Assembly: GCA_014925825.1 (NCBI GenBank)
Contig: JACGCK010000049.1
Span: forward strand, 124,001-188,000
Direction of reading: 5' to 3'
DNA from: Pholiota molesta
Taxonomy: Eukaryota > Basidiomycota > Agaricomycetes > Agaricales > Strophariaceae
Length of the DNA: 64,000 nt
A program made the position numbers and the translations under genes. The notes under the pieces are model-generated. The model was not told the DNA's origin and did no database searches. It saw only the letters and a list, made by a program, of their open reading frames with translations. Positions 13,668-24,076 of the stretch are shown in pieces (the first letter of the stretch is position 1; each line of letters opens with the position of its first letter).

Positions 13668-13835
13668 ATGAACAAAAGCGCGTCCCCGAGCACACAAGCA
13701 CACAAGCATGTACGCCCATTGTCATCAGTGATGACGACATCCTCACAGGCCGCCGGGTCCTATCCTGGACTCCGTCGGCGGCGGCGCGCGCGCGGAGGAT
13801 GAGCAACGCCTGGCGCAGGGCGTATATGCATTATG
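13668..13835. repeat. Degenerate repeat family A, unit 1
   Basis: About 165 bases. It shares with units 2-4, in the same order: a GCGCGTCCCC-like head, CACACAAGCA, GCATGTACGCCCA, GACATCCTC, CTGGACTCCG, GGAGGATGA and a GCGTATATGC tail. Confidence 0.6.
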
Positions 13836-13912
13836 ATTATGCATGCACCTGAGCACTTAAGCACTGAGTACTGGGCCACCAGCCAGCCAGCCAGGCGAGC
13901 ATCTGCGCGCTG

Positions 13913-14078
13913 GGGAAAAAAAGGAAGCGCGTCCCCAGGCCGCGCGCACACAAGCACCCACGCATGTATGCCCATCATGCACAAATGGAGACATCCTCTC
14001 GGGCCGCCGATGCTCGCCTGGACGGAGACGGCGGCCCTCGTGGAGGATGAGCCACGCTTCGCGCAGGGCACATATGCT
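13913..14078. repeat. Degenerate repeat family A, unit 2
   Basis: Same ordered blocks as unit 1, including an A run, GCGCGTCCCC, CACACAAGCACCC, GCATGTATGCCCA, GACATCCTCTCGGG, CTGGACGGAGACGG and GGAGGATGAGCCACGC, ending at an ATATGC. Confidence 0.6.
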
Positions 14079-14224
14079 TGAATCATGATCAGCGGCCTTT
14101 GATGGACACCTATGGACACCCAGGGGGGTGGAAGGGATCGTCGCGGATCAAGAGGCACGTACGGATGGGCGAGGATCGCCACTGATCCAGGCCACCGACA
14201 GATAGCGGGTCGAGGAATCGCCAC

Positions 14225-14455
14225 CGGGATCGGATGCAGACTCCAGGGGGGTGTGGGGTCCAGGGCCGATGCGGTCGTGTTGTGCTGTGGGCATCCTGCG
14301 CGTGTCACGCGCATGGCAATTGGGTATGGGTTGTGAATTGTGGGTTGTGGGTCCTAGGGATACGCGGATCCGAGGCGAGGGGATGTGCTGTGGGTACATA
14401 CGAGTTTCCACGCGAGAGTGATGGGTTGAAGGGGGCACGCCAGCCAGCCCTGCCG
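14225..14455. repeat. Degenerate repeat family B, unit 1
   Basis: Carries GATCGGATGCAGAC near its left end, then GTGGGTTGTGGGTCCTAG, GGATACGCGGATCCGAGG and GAGTGATGGGTTGAAG. These blocks recur in the same order about 0.75 kb downstream. Confidence 0.55.
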
Positions 14456-14495
14456 TCTGCCCGGTGCCGGGCGTCTGCGCAGGGAAAGGAAAGGA

Positions 14496-14662
14496 CAGAA
14501 AAAAAGGGGGGCTTTCCCGGTCCTCAAGCACACAAGGACTCCGCATGTATGCCCACCCAACGATTCCGGATATCATCCTCTCGGGTCTGTAGTCCTATGT
14601 ATTCTGGACAGAGACGGGAGGAGGAGGAGCGGTGGTTCGGGCGTGCGTATATGCGGGTTGGT
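14496..14662. repeat. Degenerate repeat family A, unit 3
   Basis: Begins with an A run and GGGGGGCTTTCCCGGTCCTC, then AAGCACACAAGGA, GCATGTATGCCCACC, GGATATCATCCTCTCGGG, a CTGGACAGAGACGGGAGG block and GCGTGCGTATATGCGGG. Confidence 0.65.
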
Positions 14663-14699
14663 GTGACCGCGGCGGCGTTGGGGATCGCCGCTGATCAGG

Positions 14700-14865
14700 G
14701 CAAAAAAGGGGGCTTCCCCGATCCTCACGCACACAAAGACGCATGTACGCTCACCTGCCGATCTAGGATATCATCCTCCCGGGTCTGCAGTCCTATGCTG
14801 GACTGAGACGGCAGGAGGAGGATCGATGATGCGGGCGTGCGTATATGCGGGGTGGTGTGGCGCCG
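14700..14865. repeat. Degenerate repeat family A, unit 4
   Basis: Closest to unit 3 and almost directly downstream of it: AAAAAAGGGGGCTTCCCCGA, CACACAAAGACGCATGTACG, CTCACCTGCCGATC, GGATATCATCCTCCCGGG, CTGGACTGAGACGGCAGG and GCGTGCGTATATGCGGGG. Confidence 0.65.
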
Positions 14866-14989
14866 CTGATCAGGGCTACCTAGTACCGATGGATGGGTCG
14901 CTGGACGCTGATCCTGCATCTGATTCAAAGGGCGGAGGTGGACCGCGCCGCTGATCAAGACAAGACAATTAGAGGACGCGGATTTGGGA

Positions 14990-15310
14990 TGCGAGATCGG
15001 ATGCGGACCCGCTCGTGGATTGCGTTTGCATTCCTCCGCATGCATGGAATCGTGCATAGAGTCTCTGGATGAATGGCGCGTGTCTGGGGTGGGTCTCGCT
15101 CAGAGTCGTTTGGGGAGCAGTGTGTGCATGTGAGGTCCCAGGATACGTTCGTTCGGACGGTAGGCGTACTGCGTTTGCATTGCGTGTATGTGAAGGGAGT
15201 GTGAGATGTGGATTGTGGATTGTGGATCCTAGGATACGCCGATCCGAGGTTTGTGGGCTTAAGATTTTCGGGTGGGTCCGCGAGAAGAGCGATGGATTGA
15301 AGAGGCAGGA
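14990..15310. repeat. Degenerate repeat family B, unit 2
   Basis: Carries GATCGGATGCGGAC, then GTGGATTGTGGATCCTAG, GGATACGCCGATCCGAGG and GAGCGATGGATTGAAG, matching unit 1 block for block with insertions between blocks. Confidence 0.55.
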
Positions 15311-16649
15311 GACGCTGCTCCGAGAGGCGATGGGCGATGGGCGATGGGCGATGGTGCGATTTCGTCTCCCGTAGGCAGACTCCACGATGGACTTTCCTTC
15401 TGGAGTCTGCTCGCAGAATGTGCCGTGCATGTATGCGGTCATGTCTTGGTCAGGTCCAATTGCGAAAAGTTGCGAAAGCAGTTCCAATTGTGTTCAAGGG
15501 CAGTTCTAATTGTGAAGGCGCAGAGGCACGATCGGGCGGGCAGGCACGGACGGGGGATACATGCATATGGCGGTGGAGCGCTGGGCTTTGAAGAGCGAGT
15601 CAGCGATACGTTTGAAGAGCGATTATGCATGGACGCATGCAACGGGCGGGGGATGGCGACAAGATAGCAGATAAGACGGGTCACTGGGGCGCGCGAGGGG
15701 TCACATGGAGGCTGGGGAACAATGGACATGCTCAGGGGGCAGCACTGCGCGCTGAGGACGACAAATCGATCGTGCTGAGGCTTGTTTGGGGAGGGAGGGG
15801 GTGTTGAGACAGATGCATGTTCGTTGGGGTGGCGTAGGGGGGTTTGGAAATTGGGGGTACTCTGGAGGGGTCGGAGGGGTGGGGCCGGTGTTCGAGGAGG
15901 TGGTCATTGAACTGGGTGTCAACGCAGGCGTCAGAGCGGGCCCCGGCCTGGGCCCTGCGATGCTGGCCAGGAGAAACAGATGACGACGACGGAAACGCGG
16001 GGTCGGCAGGGAAAAACGACGCTTGAAAAAAGAACTCGCCGGCTTTTGCGCGCGCTGTGTCGGAGTGCGCTGGGCCGTTGGCAGGGTCTGAATTACTTAA
16101 TCTGTGGTGGGCGTCCGCGCGGGGGCTGTAGAGAACGCATTAATCAACGTCCTGACGCTTCCAATTCCCTTTTGGTATTCCTCTTTTCGGCGGGGCGATG
16201 TGAGCAGGACGTGTCCCATGTTGTCGGCGTGGTGTAGGTTAGAGTGGTTATGGCAGAGAGGGAGTTGCTAGGTGAAAGAGGCTTTGGGCAGTCGGTGTAC
16301 CTGAGAGGAGGCCGGAGCCCGGCGCCAACCCTGCCAGTATGGGCCCCCTCGTCGGAACGCGCCTGCCGCTTTGGGCTAGACACGTCCGCTTATCTATTTA
16401 TAAATAATATCGGCGCGCTTCTTTTCTGGTGCTTCTTATTTCTCGTGCGCTTCGATTCAGCCTATTCTAGCGATGAATGAAGGGCAAAATCATTTAATAT
16501 TCTGCTGTATGTCACTTCGGTTCGAAATTTTGCGCAGGGCTGGCTCTCCTTATAATCCCCTCCTCCTCCTCCCTGGCGCCATATAACCCGTTTCTCCTTC
16601 TCTCTTGGCTCATCTACCGCCTCCCCACCTTCCTTTCTCTTCTCCCACC

Positions 16650-19600
16650 ATGCCTGTCCTCTCCCTCCCCGTTGCGCCCACCTTCCTCGCCCTCGCCCTC
16701 GCCCTCACCACCCTCTTCCTCCTCAACGCAGCAAGCGCCAGGCTCCTCCGGCGCCTACCCCCCGGGGCCGAGCCCCGTTCCGCTGATTGGCAACATCCGC
16801 GACCTCACCGCGAAGGAGCTCTGGCTCCCCGCGCAGAAGTGGGCGCAACAATACGGTAAGCCCCGTTGCTTGTATCCGTGGTAGAAGTGGAGAAGAAGTG
16901 TATGCATGCTATGCTATGGGCCTCGGATGGGGAGTGTGCGGTGGGTTCACGCGCCCGACCGCGTCGCGCCGCCGCTAGTCTGATGAACGCGCACCGCACC
17001 CGCCTAGCCCCTTCCTCTCTAGCCCCTCTTCTCTTCTCCCCTCTGCATCCTCCGTCAGCGCACTATACTCACCTCCTTTCCCCATTCTCCTTCAACCTTC
17101 CTCAACCATAACCCTCGACCAACACTCATGACACACAACGCGTAACACCAACCAGGCGACGTCGTGTACCTGCACGTCCTCGGCATCGGCCTCGTCTTCC
17201 TCAACAGCCCCGAGGCTGCTACCGACCTGCTCGACAAGCGCGGGGGGATCTACTCGGACAAGCCTGCGCTGGTCATGGCTGGGGAACTGTGAGTGCGTCT
17301 TCTCATGTGTTCCATTGTGTTTTTTCGTGCGCGTTCCTCGCGTCTTCTCTGGTATGGGCTCCGTGGACCTCATCGTCCTCCACCCTACCTCCAATCTGGA
17401 GTGCGTATATGCGCCACGGACCAGGCGCATATATGGCGCATGTACACGCACCTGTCGGCGCTATCTCTCGTCTGCAGCCAGCGCATATACACGGATATGT
17501 GCAGTTGTTATCGTTCTTCGCGTCCGAGACGCGAAGTTTCATTTCCCGTGTCCGCGTTCCCTCGCCTTCCCCGCCTGACCGCGAGGGGTGGTATGGGACT
17601 CGTTGGGTGGCATTTATGTGATTTCATTTCGGCGTCGGGTCCTTTTGGTGTGGGTGCGCTGAGTGCTTAGGGTTTCGCGTTTTTTTGTTGGTGTTGGCGT
17701 GGTGATGGTGTTGGCGGCGCGTTGGGTTTGAATAATTTGGCTTCGCTGCGACGTCATCCTTCGTTTCTCTTTGCGTTGTTTGCTTGCTTGACGTGGATAT
17801 GCGCCTCTGTTCGTTTCGCTGACTTATTTTTGCCTTTCCCACCACCTCTCCCCTCCTGTGCTTCCCTGCTTCCTTTCATTATGACACCCGGAATCGGAAT
17901 CACAATCGAAATGAAATGAATCCGCGACTGTACGCATGACCCTCCTTGGATGGCGGTTGTCGTCCGATAGATGCGGGTGTAAGAATATGGTGCGTGTTGC
18001 GTTTCCCTGTCTGTCTATCTGTCTGTTTGTGTGTCTGCTGGTTTTGGGTTCTTGGTGGCTATCTATCTGGGTTTGGGTTGTTGGGTCTAGTTCGCTACAC
18101 AGTTTTTCATTTTACGTCGTGTGTCAGCGCCGACGCCATATGGCGGCGCACTCTGCGCAGTGCCACATCTGCCCAACAGGCGGCATTTCGATGGACAGGA
18201 TGAGTAGTAAATCTACTTGCTGCGTTGTGCGGCGCTTTCTGGCATGATGAACTCCTATCGTCCCGGAGCGAAGCACCGATATTCGGGAAGGAAGGAAGGC
18301 GGAATGACGCAAGACGAGAGGCGCACCCGCGATCGACAGGCGCGTGCGGGTTGCGTGCCTGTCGTGTTGGGTTTTCGGGTTCTTTTTTCTTCGATTGGGA
18401 TGTGGTAACATCCGCGCTTGGGGTTCTTGTGGGAGGCGCTTGAGCTTGTTAGGAGGCTTCGCGCATTCCGAGGGTGGGCTTCCGGAGAGCCGATGTGGCT
18501 GGAGCTGTTCATGTTGTCTTGGCAATCTTCCGCTTTTCGCAGTGTGTTCTCTTGAATTCCGTCATACTCACATCCTACTTCTTCCTTCTTTCTGCAGGTT
18601 GCATTCACGCCGTACGGCGACCAGATGAAGCGGCAGCGCAAGCTGCTGCACAAGGCGCTCGGCGCGCCGACGATCCCGCAGTACCACCCGCTGCTGCACA
18701 CGGAGACGCGCTCCTTCCTGCGCGCGCTCGTCAAGGCGCCGGGGCTGTACCCCGCGCACATCCGGCGCTACGCGGGCGGGGTGACGCTCAGCGTCGTGTA
18801 CGGGTACCAGGCTGCGCCGCCGACCGCCGCCGCCCTCTCCCTGACACCCAAACTGGCCGGGGGCAGGTTTGGGGTGGGCGCGGAGGAGGACCCGTATTTG
18901 CGGCTCGCGGAGGAGTGTGTGGGATCCTGAGCAATGAGATCGCGTCGGGCGGGGGGGTGTGGCCGGTGGATGTGTTCCCGTCGCTGCAGTACCTGCCGGA
19001 GTGGATGCCGGGGACGGGGTTCAAGCGGAGTGCGAGGAAGTGGAAGAGGAAGATGGAGGAGTTTGTGGATGCGCCGTATGAGTATGTGCGGAGTAGTATG
19101 GTGCGTGTTTTCTGCTTTGGGTTCGGTTGGGTTTTGGGGGCGATGCTGATGTAATTTTTTTCTTGTGTGGTGTAGAAGTCGGGCAATTACAAGCCGTCGT
19201 TCTGCTCGACGCTCCTGGAGGACCCGAGCGTGCAAGGCGCGGATCGGGAGCGGTTCGAGTTTGACCTGAAGTGGAGCGCGAACTCGATGTATTCTGCGAG
19301 CATTGACACGGTGCGTATCCATCTGCTCATCCATCCATCCTTCACCACTCATCATACGGTTATGTGCATTGCCAGACGATCACGTCGATATCGCATTTCA
19401 TCCTGGCGATGCTGCTGCACCCGGAGGCGCAGCGGCGCGCGCAGGCGGAGCTCGATGCGGTTGTGGGTGCGGACCGGCTGCCGACGATTGAGGACAGGGG
19501 GAAGATGCCGTTTGGTGCGTGTGGCGTGTCGTTGGTTCGTGTCAGGCTGTTGACGGCTTGGTTTTTCTGTTTGTTTGTAGTGGAGGCGATCTTTAAGGAG

Positions 19601-20353
19601 AGTCTGCGATGGGGGGCGCCTGTGCCATTGAGTGAGTGCTGCTGATGTGTGCTTGGTTATTGAGGAGGAGTGCTGATGCTGAGGGCTTTGTTAGATCTGC
19701 CGCATAGGTTGATGGAGGACGATGTGTACAAGGGGATGTTTATCCCCAAGGGCACGTTTGTCTTTGGGAATATCTGGTGCGTGCCTCCCTGTAGTCCTTT
19801 CGAGGCGTTTGTGGCTGAATCCTTTTGTTGTGTGGGATAGGGCGATGATGCGCAACGAGGAGATCTACCCTGATGCGGATACGTTCAAGCCTGAGCGGTT
19901 CCTGGAGGCGTGCACACCGGAGGTGGAGAGGAGGCGGGACCCGAAGAACTATGTGTTTGGATTCGGGCGGAGGTTCGTGTTTTCTTGACTGCTACTCAGT
20001 TTCTCTGGCGTGTTCGTTACTGATCGGTGTTCGGATGGTAGGACTGTGCCCCGGGATGCATCTGGTGGACTCGTCCGTGTGGCTCCTCATGGCGTCGATG
20101 CTGGCGACGCTGACGATCGCCAAGGCGGTGGACGAGCAGGGGAATGTGGTCGAGCCGGTGATCAAGTTTGAGAACGCGGTCTTCAGGTGGGTGTGGTCCT
20201 GTCTCTTTAAATTTTTTTGTTTTCTGTGTGCTGACATGGTGGTGGTGGTTGATTGTGATGTGTAGGACGCCGAGCAAGTTTGAGTGCGATATGCGCCCGC
20301 GCAGCCCGAAGGCGCTGTCGTTGATTGAGCAGGCAGAGATGTTCTCTGCTTGA
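16650..20353 (+). CDS. Cytochrome P450 monooxygenase with long introns and frame breaks
   Basis: Membrane-anchored haem monooxygenase of the fungal type often annotated O-methylsterigmatocystin oxidoreductase-like; substrate unknown. The ATG at 16650 gives a hydrophobic anchor, then the Pro-rich hinge [17 protein letters not shown] in the next frame. Exons by splice logic: 16650-16855, 17156-17288, a 19-nt exon 17971-17989 (CGCKNM), 18598-18803, 18867-19100, 19176-19310, 19376-19514, 19581-19631, 19695-19776, 19841-19972, 20042-20186, 20266-20353. The K-helix ExxR is ESLR; PERF lies in TFKPERF; the haem site is FGFGRR then [10 protein letters not shown], with the Cys ligand present. Three one-base frame breaks: an extra base in CCCCCCGGGG (16758-16767), one missing G at about 18920, and one extra base at the 19972/20042 junction just before the haem Cys. 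The first three introns (300, 682 and 608 nt) are unusually long. Third-position GC is very high. Confidence 0.9.
17289..17970 (+). other. Unusually long P450 intron carrying family-A-like repeat sequence
   Basis: A 682-nt intron whose ends (CT|GTGAGT and GATAG|A) restore LCGCKNM. Around 17401-17463 it contains GTGCGTATATGCG and GCATGTACACGCACCTGTCG, closely resembling the core and tail of repeat family A from the island 3 kb upstream. Confidence 0.6.
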
Positions 20354-21070
20354 TTGCATTGCCTTTTCTCTCTCGTTTGACGTCAATATTGCAACTTTTT
20401 CGAGAGTCGGCGCAAGAATGTTGTCTATTCATATTCGGTTTTGGTGGCCTTTAATTCTTCAATGACCATTTTCACCCTTCCTTTCCCTTCCTGCCGAATG
20501 CCCCCTCTCGTTTACGTTAAACCCTTAATTCGAGAACGATCAATGGAGTAGAAATTAGTTATCGTCGATTCTTCCCGTTGTTATCTGTCGCATTTTGCAT
20601 TTGCTGGTGTTTTCGTGTTTAAAATCGTTATTTCCGTTTTCAATCTCTATCCCTGTTTTCAAATCGCTATCCGTGTTTTCAAATCGCTATTCCTTTCGAT
20701 GTTTTTTCGCTATACCTGCTTTCGATGTTACATATGCTTTTGTTTTGGATCGTGGAATGTTTAGTCAGTTGCAATAAATATGTTGGATGGTGAGTTACAC
20801 CTTCTGTTATATATTAGTCCTTGAGCAGTTGGAGATGTAACTAGATATGGTCGAGTTTTGCATTTGCGTTTGCATTTGTGTTTTTTGCTATTCGTTGTGA
20901 TTGCTTCCATCACGAAGGAGTCTTGCAAAGGAAACAAGTAATGGCTTTGAACTAAAAAATACATGATGCTTAAAAAGGCAGAACCAGACCGTGAGTAGGG
21001 AAATTAAGTTAATAGTTGGAACTAGTATAGTTCTGGCATTATCCTTCATGATTTAAAATCTCCCTCGACA
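20354..21070. other. Intergenic spacer with T-rich degenerate repeats
   Basis: About 700 bases between the P450 stop and the stop of the next minus-strand gene. Near 20620-20700 a short AT-rich phrase of the type CCGTTTTCAAATCGCTAT is repeated two to three times in imperfect form. No gene seen. Confidence 0.5.
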
Positions 21071-22394
21071 CTATATATACTCGTTCTTTTCTCCTCGTGG
21101 ATGCTGTAGGCACTCTTGTTCATGTCGTTTGCCAGGTATCCGTACATCCACATCGGCCGTGAACGTCCGCTCGCCGAACACCATCGGGGAGACGCTCGCC
21201 TCCCCATGACCGCCCCGGGCGCCCGACAAACGCAGCTCGAACTCCCCCTGCGTGATCATGGGCGGCGCCGCGTCGCCTGCGCGCTGCGGCTGGACTTGAG
21301 GCGCCGGATCGCGCGGTACATCCGCCCGGACCAGACGTTCACGAGCACGAGGTGGCAGACCATGAACATGGAGCTGTCGGGTGCTCGAAGGCGAAGGCGG
21401 CGCAGACGAGGAAGACTTTGGTGGCGACGACGGCGCTGGAGGCGAGGAAATAAATTTAGTGGATTGTGAAAGGGAGGCCAGGTCAGGACACAGCGGGAGG
21501 GCGGACTTACAGCAGTACACATGCGACTCCGATAGCAGGTATTTTGCGATAGTGGAAAGAGGGGTGCCGCGCAGGAGCGGGTTGAGCGTCCCCTTGGTAA
21601 TCGCGTCCTCGATAAACGCCTGGTACCCCTTATGCGTGATGGCAGCGTAGAGGAGGAGATCATTCAACAGCTGTATGAGCATGGTCGGGCCGTAAGGCAC
21701 TGCGCGGTGCCGTTTCGACGCAGTAGTCCGTGGGCGCGATGGGCTCGGCGGTGAACGTGATGGCGAATGTGGCGGTCACCGCGATGGTGCAGAGCCAGCA
21801 GAGGCCGAAGAGGTGGACGATGGTCCTGTCCATGGCGTATAGCGTGGTGACCCGGATATAGAACAGGAAGGTGGTGGAAGCCATGAAAATAATGAGAAAG
21901 GAATTGAGGGCATTTTGGAACTTGGCGCAGTTTTCGACGGGATGAGCTGGTGAGCAAAACTAGCTGTGAATACATTTCAGAATAAACTTGAAGGCGCTCG
22001 AGCTTACTTAGAATGACTGCCCGGCCTAGAGAAAAAGCCAATATTGACGTCCTTGAGGATGATAACCGATATTTGAGACCAAACTCTTGGACGATGCAAA
22101 CTCAGGCTTACCGAGTTGTAAAATACACCCAAGTAGCCAGACCCGCTCTAAAGGAAGATACCAACTCCCAGTCACTCCTAAGGTTGTTGATAATATCCCA
22201 CAACAGCACCTGCATTTTGCGGAGGCCAAGTAAGCTCAACAATTAGACTAGTTGAAACCCGTATTTCCTACCGATACCGTCCCCAGGTGGATGTAAGTCG
22301 CTAAGAGTATCTTACGCACCACATTCGGAGGCAAGAGTATCAGCGGGGACGATAGCTGAGAGACCGGGATAGTGGTGTTGAAGATGGTGGCCAT
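21071..22394 (-). CDS. DUF6533-like seven-transmembrane protein, copy 3 (several frame breaks)
   Basis: Third member of the 7TM family. The ATG at 22394 reads MATIFNTTIPVSQLSSPLIL. After an intron come VLLWDIINNLRSDWELV and AGLATWVYFTTR, the same W-D-x-L pattern as the other two copies, then STTFLFYIRVTTLYAMDRT, VHLFGLCWLCTIAVTATFAI, LLNDLLLYAAITHKGYQAF and MVCHLVLVNVWSGRMYRAIR. To join them the frame must change near 21703 (after the TDYCVETAP loop) and twice more near 21300-21420. The 3' half is much more GC-rich than the 5' half. Breaks this dense in a dispensable paralogue fit either pseudogene decay or assembly error. Confidence 0.7.
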
Positions 22395-24076
22395 GGCCAA
22401 CCCTAACGCTGCCGCGGATTTGTCTAAGCCTCAAAAAGTAACTTATTCCGACCTCGCGTACAGCTCCTGCATAAGCCTGTGTTTCGCCGATTAACCCTTT
22501 GGAGACGGTCACCCCACTGGATTCTTTAAATAACCATGATCAGCCGTCAACTGCGAGAAGCACTGCTCAGAGATGCTCAATCATTCTTGATCTTTACCCA
22601 CAACCTCTGAAGTTCGGCATGCAAGCCCGAGTGATCCGGATCCACTGATGTGAAGTCTTTATTTGTGAAGCTTTCTCCTTGCCTTGATACAAAACGACGT
22701 ATGTGATGGAGATATCTGATTATTTTTCGTGCGCATCGACGGACTGGATATACGTGGGAGTGCCTTTCTCTTGCGGCGTCAACTCGATGATATACATACG
22801 TTCATTTACTATTTTTACCTGGGGTAGTAAGTGAATATGATACAATGTGCAGAAGTTCGGCGCCCTATGAAACTCGCTAAGTCATGAACGGATTTGTACA
22901 TTGATTGATGCCTTAATTTCGGAGGGAAGATAAGTACGTATGGCAATTGAAATTTGACTCGACCATCAAGGCATGTGTCAATCATCTCAAGCTCACGAAC
23001 GCATGCGAATTCTACATACACCGTGTGGCAGACAGTGGCACATCGAGTCCTCGACGAGATCGATGTATCCATCTTTTCAGGAACCCGAAACTCAAAGCAT
23101 AGACAGCCGCAGGACAACGTTGTGATTATTATGCACGACTGGTGTGATCTACTTACAAGGATCTACACCGCGATGATCGGTGGAGCATTCAGTATTCAAT
23201 ACTTGTCTTGTGCGGGTTTATAGACTTCCATAAAGATCACTTATCAGTGCATATTTAAACCTCCTTGAGAGAGATTAAAACCCTGCTCTATCTGGCCTGT
23301 CTTTAGATAAGAAGGGAATATGCACGGTATCTGTATGGGTTCAATACAAAATTGCGACCGATAGAAGTCCGAATAACTAATTAATATTTACTCTGAAAAC
23401 ACCTTGACGTTTGCAGGCCCCTCCACTGGAGCTACAAACACTTTGAATCTTCGTCGATTTCCATCACAAAGGTACTCAAGCGTCTTCAACTTGTGGGCGC
23501 CTAATGTTATAAATGTGAAATAGATCTTTCCGTCCAAACCAAGTCCTTTCAGTATCATTGTCATCGAACGTGCTGTTGTCAGGAGCACATATACTGGCTG
23601 TATGCTGCTGTATGGCGCTAATGCGCCTTTAGGCGCTTATTGAAGTGAAACGTGATAAAATTAGATCGGAGAACCAAACATTAATGTCATCGCGTGATTC
23701 AATGACGTGTCACATGTCACACACTCTTTCCATATTCCGGATTCCGCGAGCCGTTCATTTATACTTTGGTCACTGTTCTTGTCAAGTTCTTGTCCAAGAC
23801 TCGTTCCTTTCCCCGAAGCTTTGTATGCCTGTGTATAAGATATCTTGACTACAGCAAATTATCTTTACTGGGAAATCATAATTCGAGCCCAAGATCGCTT
23901 TATCCAAAATTTCAACCGACCTGCCACGAACCTGCCGAGTTCCAACCAACCGCAGTCTGTCAACATGCGTCGATTAATCGGAAAAGAGGGCCAGCCGATG
24001 GCGTCAGCCATGCCCCAAACGGTCAGATTCCCTGCGACTGAAGGGCACTTGCACTTCTCACCCACACCACCACAAC
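22395..24076. other. Intergenic region upstream of the first PPOX-like gene
   Basis: About 1.7 kb with no recognised gene. A 66-codon minus-strand frame at 23388-23588 has no family match; its flank near 23496 resembles sequence before the second PPOX copy (about 25457), so it is part of the duplicated block rather than an independent gene. Confidence 0.5.
23496..23637. promoter_or_regulatory. AGGCGC-type inverted-repeat elements upstream of PPOX copy 1
   Basis: GGCGCCTAA occurs at 23496-23504. At 23614-23636 there are three alternating 5-base arms, GGCGC / GCGCC / GGCGC, separated by TAAT and TTTA, which can form alternative hairpins. Similar elements precede PPOX copy 2 at 25457, 25505 and 25583. 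A regulatory role is only a guess. Confidence 0.35.

Larger units (their letters stand above)
12430..16600. repeat. GC-rich, gene-free repeat island
   Basis: Roughly 4 kb of high-GC sequence between a normal intergenic region and the P450 gene. Many long frames are open on both strands at once, as expected from GC-rich noise, and none shows a protein family. It contains two degenerate repeat families (listed separately), a 16-base A run at 13418-13433 and an 8-base tandem GGGCGATG near 15329-15353. It could be a decayed mobile-element nest or an old heterochromatic block; I see no transposase, reverse transcriptase or terminal repeats. Confidence 0.6.

Noticed and set aside
14234..14806. A 190-codon plus-strand open frame in the GC-rich island
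   Set aside because: It runs across two repeat units, has Arg/Gly-rich composition typical of random GC-rich frames, overlaps equally long frames on the other strand and matches no family.
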